Notes: generated by a model not told the origin, from the sequence alone. A stretch of 64,000 bases of DNA from Closterium sp. Naga37s-1 (GCA_947471745.1 CANJKZ010000170.1:3934001-3998000); one strand, 5' to 3'. Positions 1-10,649 are shown, counted from the stretch's first letter. A program made the numbers and translations.

Positions 1-2
1 AT

Positions 3-140
3 GACTTATTGTCCGACTACCTCCGTGCCTCTCGCCCTATCGTCTCCCGTGTTCTGTCTGCGTTGGTCACTCACCTGACTACCCCTCTGCTGTCTGTCTC
101 GACCCTTGTCACTACTGTCAATGCCTTTGCCTCTTCCTAC
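3..140 (+). pseudogene. Copia-1 pol remnant, linker before RT
   Basis: The translation contains SDYLRASRPIVSRVLSALV, closely matching the stretch before the RT domain of Copia-3b near 30.4 kb. This is the polyprotein linker between integrase and reverse transcriptase. The match breaks after FASSY, exactly where a TG-initiated LTR begins, and resumes at 4241. The upstream part of the gene lies outside the window. Confidence 0.75.
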
Positions 141-1150
141 TGTCAACGGGGGTTGGGCTTGGCACCGTCCTCGCTTGGGCGGAGCCGACCTCGTGGTCGG
201 GTGTGCGGGGGAGTGCAACCGACCTGCAGTAGTGGGCAGCTGGTCGACGTGGTTGGTCGACCTGCACGGGGGCCACTGCACGGGCGCCGACTTGGTAATG
301 CCGACTTGGGGCAGCCGATTAGAGTGGTCGACTGACAGCTGTGCTGGTCGACGTGGGGCTGGTCGACCTTGGGTGTGGTCGACCTGGTGGTCGACCAGAC
401 TTCGCGGTCGACAAAGGAGGGGCCAACTTTGACCTCGACAGAGGAGACCGGGGACGTCGAGCTGGTGGGCGTCGAGGATCAGGACGCCGAGCAGCTGAGC
501 ATCGAGCAGCAGGGCGCCGGGATGGAAGGCGCCAAGCATTGGGGACGCCGGGCTTGCGCACCCGGCGACCGACCGAGCTGGTCGACCAGGCGTGGTTGCC
601 CGGTCGACCGAGATACCCGGGCGACGTGCGCGAGTGTCACCGGGGTGGTATCCCAAGGTCGACGTGCCTGGTGGACGCAGTCGCTGGCGTGGAGTCTGCC
701 AGGCATCTGCGCTGTGCTCGTGACAAGATGGGGAGCACCAACCAGCTGCACGCACCTGCGAGGCAGGTGCACCATTGTCCCGCGGGTGCAACGCTATGCA
801 GCCGACTTGCTGCAGTGCTGGCACGGCGTGGACTCGCAATGTTGGCAAACCGCGACTTTGCTCTACTGGAGCGCGGTCGACCAAGCCGTGCTGGCATGCG
901 ATCGACCAAGGTGCGCTGGAGGTCGACCAGCAACTTTGCTAGGTCTGATGTAGTCTTGCATGCCAACTTTGTTGCTATCATTCGGAACCATCGTTGTCAA
1001 GGTTTCTTAATGAAACTCTTGCCAAATTGCCCTGTGAACTAGCAAGCAGTGTGTGCACTAGGAAAACGACTAAGGAACAATGAACGCAGAGATCACACGA
1101 GCACCCGTGCCTAGCCCGTAGTCTAGCTCCCGTTGATAGAGTTATCCACA
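141..1150 (+). repeat. 5' LTR of the gag-protease element
   Basis: This roughly 1,010-bp long terminal repeat starts TGTCAACGGGG and ends GTTATCCACA. It is followed by TGGTGCGGTGAGC, which would be the primer-binding site position. It matches 3234-4235 over nearly its full length, with scattered substitutions and a gap of roughly 30 bp near 645. GTCGAC occurs here at least twelve times, mostly as GGTCGACC-like palindromes. Open frames that cross the LTR are treated as chance. Confidence 0.8.
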
Positions 1151-1282
1151 TGGTGCGGTGAGCGTGGACGGCACACGACTTACCTTTCAGTTAGGTCGAC
1201 GTAGTGGTCACTTATCTATTGCGTGTTATAGGTCGGCAGCTGCGCGGGTGTCACCACGGTAGGCGCCGTAGGTGACGCAGGG

Positions 1283-3233
1283 GTGGTGAATACCCTGGAG
1301 GCACGGCTGGAGAACGCGAGGAGACGCCATGAGGCGAAGGAGTACGGCGACCTCCCTTGGGCAAACGTCAAGGCTGGCATCCGCGCTGTGTGGGCGACGG
1401 AGCACCCTCCTTCTAGGCCTGCATCTCCTCGACCGGTGAACACCGAGGGCGGCGTCGACGTGAGCGTCAACGCCGGTGGTGGCCATGTCGGCAGCAGTGT
1501 GGGAGACACGTTGAGGCAGCGTGGTGTGATTCACGCTCATGAAATCGGCGGCGTTCAGGCGCGAAGGATGCAGCCGTCGGCGGGTGCAGGCTCCTCGCAG
1601 GGCGACGTCGGAGCACGCCGAAGCGGATTGTCGCCGATGTCGGCGATCCACGTGACAGCGGGCGGGATTGCACCGAGCTACGGCTACTTTAATTTTACGC
1701 CGGACAGGATCTTGGTCACCCCTTCGCTGGTCAATCGACCCGACATACTCACATAGAAGGTAGCTATTGAGCCCCAGTTGGAGGTGGCCGGACTGATCGG
1801 CTTCGCCCGTGGTACCGTGGCGACACTAGAGGAGCACTACCCCGACTTGCGAGCGGATTTTTGCGCCGTGCAGCTGCTGACCTTCACGGTCATCTCACGG
1901 TCATGAAGTGGTGCAGGGAGTACCTCGATGCCGGCCACCGGGCGTGGCATTTCATCGAGTCGACGTACCAGGTCATCGACGACCTGTTCATCGCCCAGCT
2001 CGAGGGGCAGCTGACACACCTGTGTATGGGCGATGAGGAGACGACGACCGACTACTGCAACCGAGCTCGGTGAATTCTCACTACAATCAGGATGGCCGGC
2101 GCGCAGTACTTGACGGCGTCGTACGTCACGCACGTCATGCAGGGACTCCCGAGCAGCTACAACCTACTGAAGCGGCTGTCAATGGTGCCGAGCACGCGGG
2201 CGACGCTCAATGAGGACACCTTGACCTCGTGTATTCTGCAGGACGAGGCAATGCAGGAGGCTGAGCGGTCCTAGGAGCTCCTGGCGGAGGTGAACTTTGT
2301 CGCCCCGGCAAAGCAAGGTGGTCGACCGGGGCAGCGTGAGAAGTCTGGCGGCGGTGGTAGCAGTGGCTGGAAGCCAGCAAAGGACGTCGACAAGCAGAAG
2401 TCGGCTACGGGTGGCGGTCGAGGAGGAGGAGGTCGGCGTCGGGAGTGCTGGATCTGCCACAGCCCTGACCACCTCTCCTTCGAGTGCCCTGACCGCAGTG
2501 ACTCCGACGAAGACGACACCAAGGGAGGCCGCGGGAGGTCTGGTATCCGTCGTCCTCGTCGAGGAGGAGACAAGCCGCGCAAGGAGAAGCAGTCGACCAA
2601 GTCGACCTCGGCGAAGGACGCCGACTCTTCTGGTGGCGGCAAATATGACAAGGAGGCGTCATGCTCGCTGGTTGGCATGGTGGTGCCGACCGTTGCGCTG
2701 GCGCCGGAGGCTGGCGAGGACTTCCAGGCGGTGGCGGCAGCTATGTAGGCAAACCTGGCGGTGGTCCTGCTTGACAGCGGCTGCTCGCACCACTTGATGG
2801 GGACAAAGGAGGCCTTCGTTGACTTGGAGCCTAGCGGCGGCGTGAAGCATGTGCGCGGCTTCAATGGGGCGCTGCAGGACGTCCAGGGCCGCGGCACTGT
2901 CGCTCTGCAAGGGCAGGCCGGGAAGCAGGTTCTCATCCCGGACTTGCTCTACGTCCCGGGCGTGTGAGCGAACCTACTTTCGGCCGGCCAGCTGAAGGAA
3001 AACGGCGTGAAGCTGCAGGAGGACGGCGACGGGATGCTGCTCGTCTCGGCGGCGGGAGAGGTGCTCGTTCGGGCGACGTACACCGGACGTGTCCTCTGCA
3101 CCGACCTGCGTCCCTGCCCAACGAGGTCGACGTTGCCCACGACAGAGGTCGTGGCCCTGCGGGCGATCGTCTCGGCGACAAAGTCGACGCCGGACACGCT
3201 GCATGCGAGGCTTACCAGAGCTCGGCGAAGCAC
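1283..3233 (+). pseudogene. gag-protease polyprotein remnant (Ty1/copia type)
   Basis: Gag packages element RNA and the protease would mature it. A first frame (1283-1756, no ATG seen) gives way to a second by a frameshift near 1861-1900. The second frame runs to the right LTR and carries a CX2CX4HX4C zinc knuckle (CWICHSPDHLSFEC, about 2448-2489). A protease core follows, with the active-site triad in LLDSGCSHHLMG near 2770, then LLYVPG and ANLLSAGQL. Nonsense codons sit at 1754 (TAG), 2071 (TGA), 2272 (TAG), 2746 (TAG) and 2965 (TGA). The last falls where related proteases have arginine, consistent with CGA to TGA. Confidence 0.75.
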
Positions 3234-4235
3234 AAGTTGGGTTTGGCCCCGTCCTCACTTGGGCGGAGCCGACCTCGTGGTCGGGTGTGCGGGGGAGTGC
3301 AATCGACCTGGAGCAGTGGGCGAGCTGGTCGACGAAGTTGGTCGACCTTCACGGGGGCCACTTCACAGGCGCCGACTTGGTGAAGCCGACTTGGGGTAGC
3401 CGACTAGAGTGGTCGGCTGATAGCTGTGCTGGTCGACGCGGGGCTGGCCGACCAGGGGTGTGGTCGACGAAGGAGGGGCCGACGTCGACCTCGACAGGGG
3501 AGACCGGGGACGTCGAGCTGGTGGGTGTCGCGGAGCAGGACGCTGAGCAGCTGGGCATCGAGCAGCAGGGCGCCGAGATGGAAGGCGCCGAGCATTGGGG
3601 AAGCCGGGCTTGCGCAGCCGGCGACCGACCGAGCTGGTTGACAAGGCATGGTTGCCCGGTCGACCGGAATACCCGGTCGACGTGCGCAAGTGTCGCCGGG
3701 GTGGAGTCTGCGAGACCGACCTCGGAGGTGGTATCCGGAGGTCGACGTGGCTGGTGGGCGCAGTCGCTGGCGTGGAGTCTGCCAGGCGTCTGCGCTATGC
3801 TCGTGACAAGATGGGGAGCGCCAACCAGCTGCACGCACTTGCGAGGCAGGTGCACCGTTGTCCCGCGGGTGCAACGTTGTGCAGCCAACTTGCTGCAGTG
3901 TTGGCACGCCGTGGACTTGCAACGTTGGCAAACCGCGACTTTGCTCTGCTGGAGCACGGTCGACCAAGCCGTGCTTGCACGCGGTCGACTGTGCTGCGCT
4001 GGAGGTCGACCAGCAACTTTACTAGGTCTGATGTAGTCTTGCATGCCAACTTTGTTGCTATCATTCGGAACTATCGTTGTCAAGGTTTCTTAGTGAAAAT
4101 CTTGCCAAATTGCCCCGTGAACTAGCAAGCAGTGTGTGCACTAGGAAAACAACTAAGGAACAACGAACGCAGAGATCACACGAGCACCCATGCCTAGCCG
4201 GTAATCTAGCTCCCGTTGATAGAGTTATCTCAGCA
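3234..4235 (+). repeat. 3' LTR of the gag-protease element
   Basis: This copy of the 141-1150 repeat ends GAGTTATCTCAGCA. Compared with the 5' LTR it lacks the first dozen or so bases and carries an extra ~30 bp near 3705-3735, where GTGGAGTCTGC recurs. Because internal coding sequence runs straight into it, this boundary is a deletion junction. Confidence 0.78.
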
Positions 4236-4240
4236 CTTAC

Positions 4241-5310
4241 CACCTTAATACGCCCCTCACCTTGTGAGTGGCACTGCTCGTTCTCCGTCCTCTAAGAGTG
4301 CTCCTGTCTTTCCCTTGGAGGTCCTGAAGGACAGACAATTCAAGCTTTGTTTCCTTGCGGCCGATGCTCCTCATCTCTCTGCCATGCTGCTTGCCCCTGA
4401 GTGGGATCCAGACGCCCTTGACATCCAGATCCCTCGCACTCACGCTGAGGCGGTCTCGAGACCCTGGGCCTCGTACTGGATAGCACCTGAGCAGGCAGAG
4501 ATGGCATCTTATAGGTCCACAGACACCTACGTCGACGCCGTCCCACCACCCGGGGCGAACGTTATTAGTGGCATGTGACTCTACAAGGTGAAGCGGCCGC
4601 CTGCAGCACCTCCGGTGTTCAAGGCGCACTACATGGCAAGAGGCTTCAGTCAGCGAGAGGGGGTAGACTTCTTCCAGACCTTCGCTCCCACCCCAAAGAT
4701 GACCACTCTTTGGGAGTTGCTGCATATTGCAACACAACACGACTATGAGGTGCACTCCTTGGAAAACTCCACCGCGTTCCTTCCGGGGAGCCTACACGAT
4801 CAGAGCTGGCTGCGTCCTCCGCCTGGCTTCACTAGCTCTTTCCCACCTGGGACCTAGTGGCACCTGCATCGACCGGTCTACGGCCTACGCTAGGCTCCTT
4901 GCGAGTGGCACGACACGCTACGTAGGACTCTTGCAGAGCTTGATTTCTTTCCGTTGTCTGCCAACACGTCGTTGTTCGTCCGCCGTCGCTCGACCCCATT
5001 CTTTGTTCTGGTCTACGTTGACGACCTGGTCTTCGCCACTCCTGACCGACGCGCACTGGCCTCCGTAAAGGAGGAACTGCAGAGGAGACACAGTTGCACT
5101 GACCTTGGTGAGCTGCAGCGCTACCTTGGCATGCAGATCACCAGGGACAAGGCAGCTCGCACCATTACGCTGAAGCAGTCGCATATGGTCGAGCAAATCC
5201 TCACGTGGTTTCGCTTCCTGTTCTCCAAGGAATAGCCCACCCCTCTTGCTGTGGATCATGGGCTCATGGCTCCACCTTCGGACAAGCCATTTGAGTCCAG
5301 CGGTCCATAT
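4241..5310 (+). pseudogene. Copia-1 reverse transcriptase, broken
   Basis: One reading frame carries a copia reverse transcriptase: VFKAHYMARGFSQREGVDFF, FAPTPKMTTL, RPVYGL and the catalytic FVLVYVDDLVFA, followed by YLGMQITRD and SHMVEQIL. Four in-frame stops interrupt it without any frameshift: TGA at 4576, TAG at 4855, 4891 and 5233. Comparison with Copia-3b shows the residues were W, Q, Q and Q, so each stop needs a single transition. The frame ends near 5310, where family A similarity is lost. Confidence 0.85.
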
Positions 5311-5317
5311 CTTCTGT

Positions 5318-5379
5318 ACGGCTGCTGCTGTACGCGTTGTTGCAGGGCGCGCTAAGGAATGTCAAGAAAATTCCTTACA
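5318..5379 (-). repeat. Gypsy-1 3' LTR fragment
   Basis: On the minus strand it starts TGTAAGGAATTTTC directly after the polypurine tract and matches the first 62 bp of the LTR at 10322-10649. Similarity ends at GCAGCAGCCGT, where Copia-1 sequence takes over within a few bases. TAAGGAAT and ATTCCTTA form an inverted repeat at its start, as in the full LTR. Confidence 0.8.
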
Positions 5380-5409
5380 CTACCCCCCCCCCTCAAGAAG
5401 CCCCCTCCG

Positions 5410-8400
5410 CTACGCGAGTGCGTTTATATCGCGGAAACCCCGGCTCCTCAGGTACACTTGCAGGGCAGGGTGGTTTTCGATGTTGGCCAGGGGCACCCAG
5501 CTATCTTCAGTTGGCGTGCGATCCTTCCAGCGAACGAGGAATTCAATCCTCTTGATTCCCGTGGGGTGTCGAATCCGATGGCTCATGATTTTTGCGGGCT
5601 CGATGATCGGCTCCGATGCAGGGCGAGTCATGGATGGCGGGCGGTGACGAGGCAGTTGGCTTGTGGTTGGGATGTATGGGCGAAGCAGGCTGACGTGGAA
5701 TGAAGGGCTGATGTACCAGTCCGTCGGCAATAGTAGGTGGGCTGTCACTGGGGTAATCATGTGGCTGATCTTGAATGGTCCACAGTAGCGGGGTCGCATT
5801 CTTGGTATGACGGGCAGTCTTAAGTTCTGTGTGTCGAGCAATACGTAGTCTCCTGACTGGTACGTGACTGGGCGGCGGTGGCGGTCAGCATTGCGCTTAG
5901 CGATGACATTGGCCTTTTTAATTGCTTCAGTGGCTCTGGTGCGGGCAGCTTGCAGAATTTCGGCAAATTGCTGTGCACGTGGCGTTGGGTTATCCGGACT
6001 CGGCGTCATGGGCACTGTAGGGTTTTGCCCGTAGTTCAGGTAGAAAGGGGACTGCTGCGTCGTCACTGACGTGGCGTTGTTATATGCGAACTCGATCAGC
6101 GGCAGCTGCTACTCCCAAGTGGTCGGGTCGTCGCACGTGGCACGAATCAACTGCTCCATCGTCTGATTCGTCCGCTCCGTTTGACCGTCAGTCTCGGGGT
6201 GGTACGACGAGCTGAACTGTAGCCTTGTCCCAAACTGCTCCCCGAGTTTTTTCCAGAAGTTGCTGGTGAACTTCGTATCGCGGTCACTAATTATCGCGGC
6301 TGGTATCCCGTGCAGTCAAACGACGGCTGCGATGAACAGGCGAGCGTTTCTTCGGCTAAGATCGATTTCTTGCACGCAGCGAAGTGTGCCATCTTCGTCA
6401 ACCTCTCAACGACGACCATAACCGCGTCGTTACCCCCAGGGTTCGAAGGTAACTCCGGGACGAAATCCATGGTAACCTGCTGCCAGGCGCGCTCAGGCGG
6501 TGGAATCGGCTGCAACTGACCCGCCTTTCTTTTTCGCGAGCTCTTCATCACCTCACACGTAGGACACGAGCCCACGTGGTGCTGTACGTCGGTCAACAGC
6601 TCCGGCCAGTAGTAATACCGTTGCAGTTGCTGTCGCATTTTTTCTACCCCGAAATGTCCCGAGGTAATCACGTCGTGTGCCTCCTGCAGTAACAGTTCCC
6701 TCAGTAGTGCGTATGCGGGTACCCAGATGCGGTTGGTGCATGTTTTTACGTAATAGACTCCTTTGGCTTCTGCCAGTTGCTGTGAATTTCCGGTCGTGAA
6801 AAATGGGTCGGTACTGTATCCGTGGGTGGGTTGGTTTGAGCGAGTAGGATGGCGTGGAGTTGGGCGGTGGGGCGTGTTAGTGCGTCGGCGATGTTGGATG
6901 CGCCTTTTTTGTACATGACCGTATAGTGGAAGCTGGACTCCGGATAGTCCAACCAGCGGATCTGTCGTGGGTTGAGATTCGGTAGGGCGTGAAGGTACTG
7001 TAGTGATTGGTGGTCTATCCGTACTGTCATGTCTGCTCCCGTGAGGTAACATCGCCACACCTTGAACGCGTGCACGATCGCCAGCATCTCGCGGTCGTGT
7101 ATCGGGTAGTTGCGTTCGGGCGGGTGAAGTTTGCGGGACTCGTACGCAATTGGCTGAAGGCCGTTCCCAAAGTCCTGCAACAGTACTGCTCCCACAGCGA
7201 TGTCGCTAGCGTCGGTGACGAGTTCGAATGGACGGTGCGGGTTTGCGATGTGAAGCACGGGCGGCGAGCACAAAATGTTTTTGAGGGCCGAGAAGGCAGC
7301 TTGCTCTTTCTCCCCCCACATGTACTCGACCCCCTTCCTCAGCAGGTCGGTCAATGGAGCAGTCCACTTCGCCATGTTGGGGACGAACCGGCGCACGTAG
7401 TTGACGAACCCCAGAAAACTCTGCGACTCGGTCAAGTTGGTCGGCGCGTGCCATGCTTGAATCGTCGCGATTTTTTTCAGGTCTATTTCCACTCCTGCAG
7501 CTGAAATGATGTGTCCCAAAAATTCCAGTCGGTCCTGTAAAACTCGCACTTAGACGCTTTTGTCAGTAGGCGGTTCTCACTCAGTATCTTAAAAACTGCT
7601 TCGATGTCCTGTAAGTGCTGTGTTCTGTCGGGGCTGTAAATCAGTATGTCGTCCAGATACACGATGACGCACTTATCTAAAAGCGGGCGGAAGACTTCGT
7701 TCATGGTCATTTGAAAAGTGGCGGGGGCGTTGGTCAGTCCGAAGGGCATGACGGTGTATTCGAAAGATCCGTAGCGTGTTCGGAAGGCTGTCTTGGGGCA
7801 GTCGGGTGGGTTGACGCGAATCTGGTGGTAACCTCCCCGAAGGTCAATTTTGTCAGAATGTTATTATATACATCACTTTATAACTACCTGCAATGTAGTC
7901 TTAGTGTAGTTATCTTGCTTGTTAGGTGGTGCACCTTGCTTCACTTCTTTCATATTTGTACCCTTGAACCTATAGTGAAACTATCATTCTCTCACACAAC
8001 TCTCTCGACAATTTTCCTTACCCTCGAACTTCACCACTAAGTCACTTAACTACCATGGCTCCTAAGCCTACTAAACTTTAGTCTTTCAACAAATTTTCGA
8101 GAAAACCCGGGCTGTGCGCAGTTGGTCGATCAATTCGTCGGCTCGCGGGATGGGGTAACGGGATTTGATGGTAACCCTATTCAGTGCTCTGTAATCTATG
8201 CACATGCGAAATCCCTCGTCCTTTTTCGGTGTGAACAGTATCGGTGCTGCGAAAGGCGATAAACTAGGGCGAATGAACTCCTTTTCAAGCAGGTAATCCA
8301 ACTGCTTCCTCAGTTCGTCCAGTTCGGGTTGGGTCAGTCGGAACTGTCGCTGTACTGTTGGCTGTGCCCCCGGTTCTAGTTCTATCCTGTGGTCGTGGTC

Positions 8401-9120
8401 GCTGAGGTGGCAGTCCCGTCGGTAGGTCGTCCGGGAAAATGTCACTGTACTGCTTCAACAGTGCTGCCAGATCACCCGGTACGTCGGCTAGCAGTTTCTG
8501 TAAATCCCCCCCTTTGTCTGCTGCCTCGGCTTCCCGAATGTCAACCACGTACACGTCAGCTCCTGCCGCTACGGCGCGTTTCATCGTGATCGCGTTGACA
8601 CGCACCGCGCGTTGACATGCACCGACGAAGACTCAGGCGAGCCCCAGCGAGGTAAGGCGATGTTGTTACAGTTCACTCGCACAGTGCAGTCACCCGTCGT
8701 CCAGTCGATTCACGGATTGTGTCGCCGCAGCCAATCACGGCCGAGTAAAATGTCGGTTCCGTCGAGGGTCGTTGCGAGCATTTCCTGGCTAAACGTGAAG
8801 TTACTCCCGCATCAAATCCGAACCCAGTCTACGCGTTCCCGTATTGCCATCGGCGTGCCGTCAACTAGTCTTGCGTCGATCTCAGATAAACATCTTTCCA
8901 GTGGCAGTCTCAGTTTTCGTGTTGTGGCAGTGTTGATCAGGCTGTGGCTGGCTCCCCCGTCTACAAATATTTTAACTAAGTCTGTCCCCATTTTCCCGCT
9001 AAGCAGTATGGGGATGTCTACCGTAGTACCCTCCTTATTCAGCCGGGTGTGGTCGATTGCGTGAACCGGCACAATTACTCGGTGAGGGTCGGTTGGGTCG
9101 GGCGAGCGGCGTGACCTGTC
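5410..9120 (-). pseudogene. Gypsy-1 pol: protease, RT, RNase H, integrase, chromodomain
   Basis: Protease motif FVDGGASHSLIN lies near 8940, with ILLGRDWLRR further on. RT shows [20 protein letters not shown] (about 8170) and VIVYLDDILIY (about 7645). RNase H contains PFELVTDASDIAVGAVLLQD (about 7220). Integrase has an HHCC finger (GHFGVEK... CPTCEVMK, about 6560-6640), DFVPELP, SDRDTKF and [14 protein letters not shown] chromodomain (EFLVRWKDRTPTEDSWVP) closes the frame near 5450-5530. Defects include a TGA after WVRI (8812), frameshifts near 8430, 7530, 6800 and 6300, a TAG near 6106, and the 7851-8091 insertion inside RT. Confidence 0.88.
7851..8091. mobile_element. 241-bp LTR-like insertion (solo LTR) in the RT of Gypsy-1
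   Basis: The inserted block starts TGTCAGAATG and ends TTTCAACA, with perfect AATTT duplications at 7846-7850 and 8092-8096. Removing it with one AATTT restores the RT motif RVFSKIDLRGGYHQIRV across the junction, so its edges are certain. TG..CA ends plus a 5-bp duplication indicate LTR-type integration. At 241 bp it is a solo LTR or a miniature element. It is AT-rich, unlike its host. Its parent family is not identified. Confidence 0.8.
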
Positions 9121-9122
9121 AG

Positions 9123-10139
9123 CTACTGACTCCCAGCGTTTCCCTGCTGCTTGGACTGTTTCTGCTGCTCGGCTTCCCCCTTTCCCTTAGCGTTTTCCGG
9201 GCATTCGCTCTTACGGTGTCTCGGTCGGCGGAAGAAATCGAGCTTCTCCGCCATAGCGAGGATTTCTTGAAAGTCGGTGACGCCGCGAAGCTGGATTTCC
9301 TGAGCGATGTCCTGCTTCAGGCCGCCGATGTAGCGGTCGATGCGCTCACTCTCATGCATGTATCCCACCTGCTTGCATAGCGCTAGAAATCCGCTCGTGT
9401 AGTCTTGGACGGAACCGAGTTGGCGCCAAGTGTGGAGCTTCTGTCGCGCCGCGATCGAGGCCGCAAGTGGCTCGAAACGAGCGCGCAGACCTGCGCACCA
9501 CGCATCCCACGTGCAATACTCGGGCACCTCCACGAAATACGACGGCGCCCAGGGTCCGGTTTGTCCTTCCCATGTCGGTAGAGTCGCGTAGTCCACCGGC
9601 TTCGTGACGATGACACGCCACCAGTCCATGGCGGGTCTTCGCAGCAACGACACGGCGTAACGAATCTTCGCCGTATCCTCCGAGACGTAGTTCGCGTCGA
9701 AGAAAACATTCAACGTGAAGAGCCACGCCTGAACGGTAGGACCACCCCGTTGACTCGGGTCAAAACACGGCGGACGCTGCGGCATCGGCGACGGTAGAGT
9801 CGATTCGCCGGCCGGCACGGAAATCGTGACTCGAGGCTGATTCCTGGCCGTATTCGTCGCGTCGGGGTGTGTCGTGCCGTGGTCGTCGTCTCCGTCGTGG
9901 CGGACGACGCCATCACTGGCCGCGCTCGCGGGTTGCCCCACACTTCCGTGTTGCGATGTCTGTGATGCGGGCTGTATCGGAGTGCCAGGCGCTTGGGATT
10001 GTGTTCGTGCGAGGTCATTTTGCGGGGAGGTGCGTTCCGCCGTTAATGCCGCGATTTCTTCAGAGCTTTCGTGCAGTTGTCGCAGCAGCTCGTCCAGGCG
10101 GTCCTGCGTGAGGGTGGTGACGTCGATGCGTTCGGCCAT
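9123..10139 (-). CDS. Gypsy-1 Gag
   Basis: This uninterrupted 338-residue Gag would form the virus-like particle. The start at 10139 (MAERIDV) is preferred over an ATG four codons earlier because Gypsy-2 begins MAEFTLATLT. A coiled-coil-like N-terminus (LDELLRQLHESSEEIAALTAE) precedes a disordered Ser/Pro/Thr stretch. The retrotransposon gag domain follows (RPPCFDPSQRGGPTVQAW, VSLLRRPAMDWWRVIV, GLRARFEPLAASIAARQKL). Near the C-terminus only the H-x4-C half of a zinc knuckle remains (RHRKSEC); both leading cysteines are absent. Protease follows in another frame. Confidence 0.85.
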   Translation of the reverse strand: MAERIDVTTLTQDRLDELLRQLHESSEEIAALTAERTSPQNDLARTQSQAPGTPIQPASQTSQHGSVGQPASAASDGVVRHDGDDDHGTTHPDATNTARNQPRVTISVPAGESTLPSPMPQRPPCFDPSQRGGPTVQAWLFTLNVFFDANYVSEDTAKIRYAVSLLRRPAMDWWRVIVTKPVDYATLPTWEGQTGPWAPSYFVEVPEYCTWDAWCAGLRARFEPLAASIAARQKLHTWRQLGSVQDYTSGFLALCKQVGYMHESERIDRYIGGLKQDIAQEIQLRGVTDFQEILAMAEKLDFFRRPRHRKSECPENAKGKGEAEQQKQSKQQGNAGSQ

Positions 10140-10321
10140 TCCGAAGGGCATCGGCTCGTCTTAGTCTAGGCGCAGTCGTGGCTGTACGCGTTTACGAGAG
10201 AACGCGAGGACAGCGGCTCCTAGGGGCTAAGGTGCGTGAGTCCCTTCGAGTGAAGAATCAAAAGTTGATGTCCTGGGGTGCGGAGATGCGCGGTCCGAAA
10301 GAAAGAGGCTCTGATACCAAG

Positions 10322-10649
10322 TGTTTACGGGTGCAATGAATCGAAGTAGCAAGAATTGCACTAAGGTGTCAAACGAGTACAAAATGTGAGCGAAGGCATG
10401 AGCGAACATTTATACGCGAAACATACAAACGGTAACGCGGTGCGTGCGAGCTAGCTAGTGCTACGCTGGAAGCCAGGCTCGGGTTAGTCCCGAAGCGTAG
10501 GCCGACACGGCCGGTCCAGCAGTGCGAGGTTTGGGAAAACAGTGCGCGCGAGTTCGGCGAAGCCCCGTTAGCAGTAACGGGCAAACAACGGCTGCTGCTG
10601 TACGCGATGTTGCAGGGCGCGCTAAGGAATATCGAGAAAATTCCTTACA
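10322..10649 (-). repeat. Gypsy-1 5' LTR
   Basis: On the minus strand this ~328-bp repeat starts TGTAAGGAATTTTC and ends GTAAACA, next to TTGGTATCAGAGCC, the initiator-Met tRNA primer site. The match to 5318-5379 and to the start of the Gypsy-2 LTR supports the outer edge. The inner edge rests on the primer site and is uncertain by a base or two. Confidence 0.82.

Larger units (their letters stand above)
141..4235 (+). mobile_element. Gag-protease-only LTR retrotransposon nested in Copia-1
   Basis: About 1-kb direct repeats at 141-1150 and 3234-4235 flank a 2.1-kb internal region. The element begins TG and ends CA. It is bordered by CCTAC (136-140) and CTTAC (4236-4240), a target duplication with one mismatch. 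The interior holds only gag with a zinc knuckle and a copia-type aspartic protease. Coding ends at a pre-integrase-like DTLHARL, then the right LTR starts, so integrase and RT are missing. This layout resembles the non-autonomous elements called TR-GAG in plants. The break at the right LTR, whose first ~12 bp are lost, suggests an internal deletion rather than a designed short form. Confidence 0.8.
1..5310 (+). mobile_element. Copia-1: truncated Ty1/copia element, family A
   Basis: This is the 3' half of a Ty1/copia polyprotein region. It enters from the left edge of the window, is interrupted by another LTR element at 141-4235, and ends abruptly near 5310. Its sequence matches the linker and reverse transcriptase of Copia-3b at 28.6-30.8 kb, which fixes both the family and the interruption point. 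Coding similarity stops inside the RNase H-proximal part, just after an SSGPY motif, where a fragment of a chromovirus LTR follows. No LTR of this element lies in the window. The element is dead. Confidence 0.85.
5318..10649 (-). mobile_element. Gypsy-1: Ty3/gypsy chromovirus
   Basis: Read on the minus strand the order is 5' LTR, primer-binding site TGGTATCAGAGCC (initiator-Met tRNA type, about 10308-10320), gag, protease, RT, RNase H, integrase with chromodomain, a G-rich polypurine tract near 5380-5394, and a short 3' LTR stub. Protease-RT-RH-INT order and the chromodomain place it in the chromovirus branch of Ty3/gypsy. Pol has frameshifts and stops and is split by a 241-bp insertion at 7851-8091. 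The 3' LTR is cut to 62 bp, so the left end was rearranged after insertion. Confidence 0.9.

Noticed and set aside
3089..4036. 315-codon open frame in the 3' LTR of the gag-protease element
   Set aside because: The 5' LTR copy does not preserve it through its indel, it has no recognisable domain, and it lies entirely in LTR sequence.
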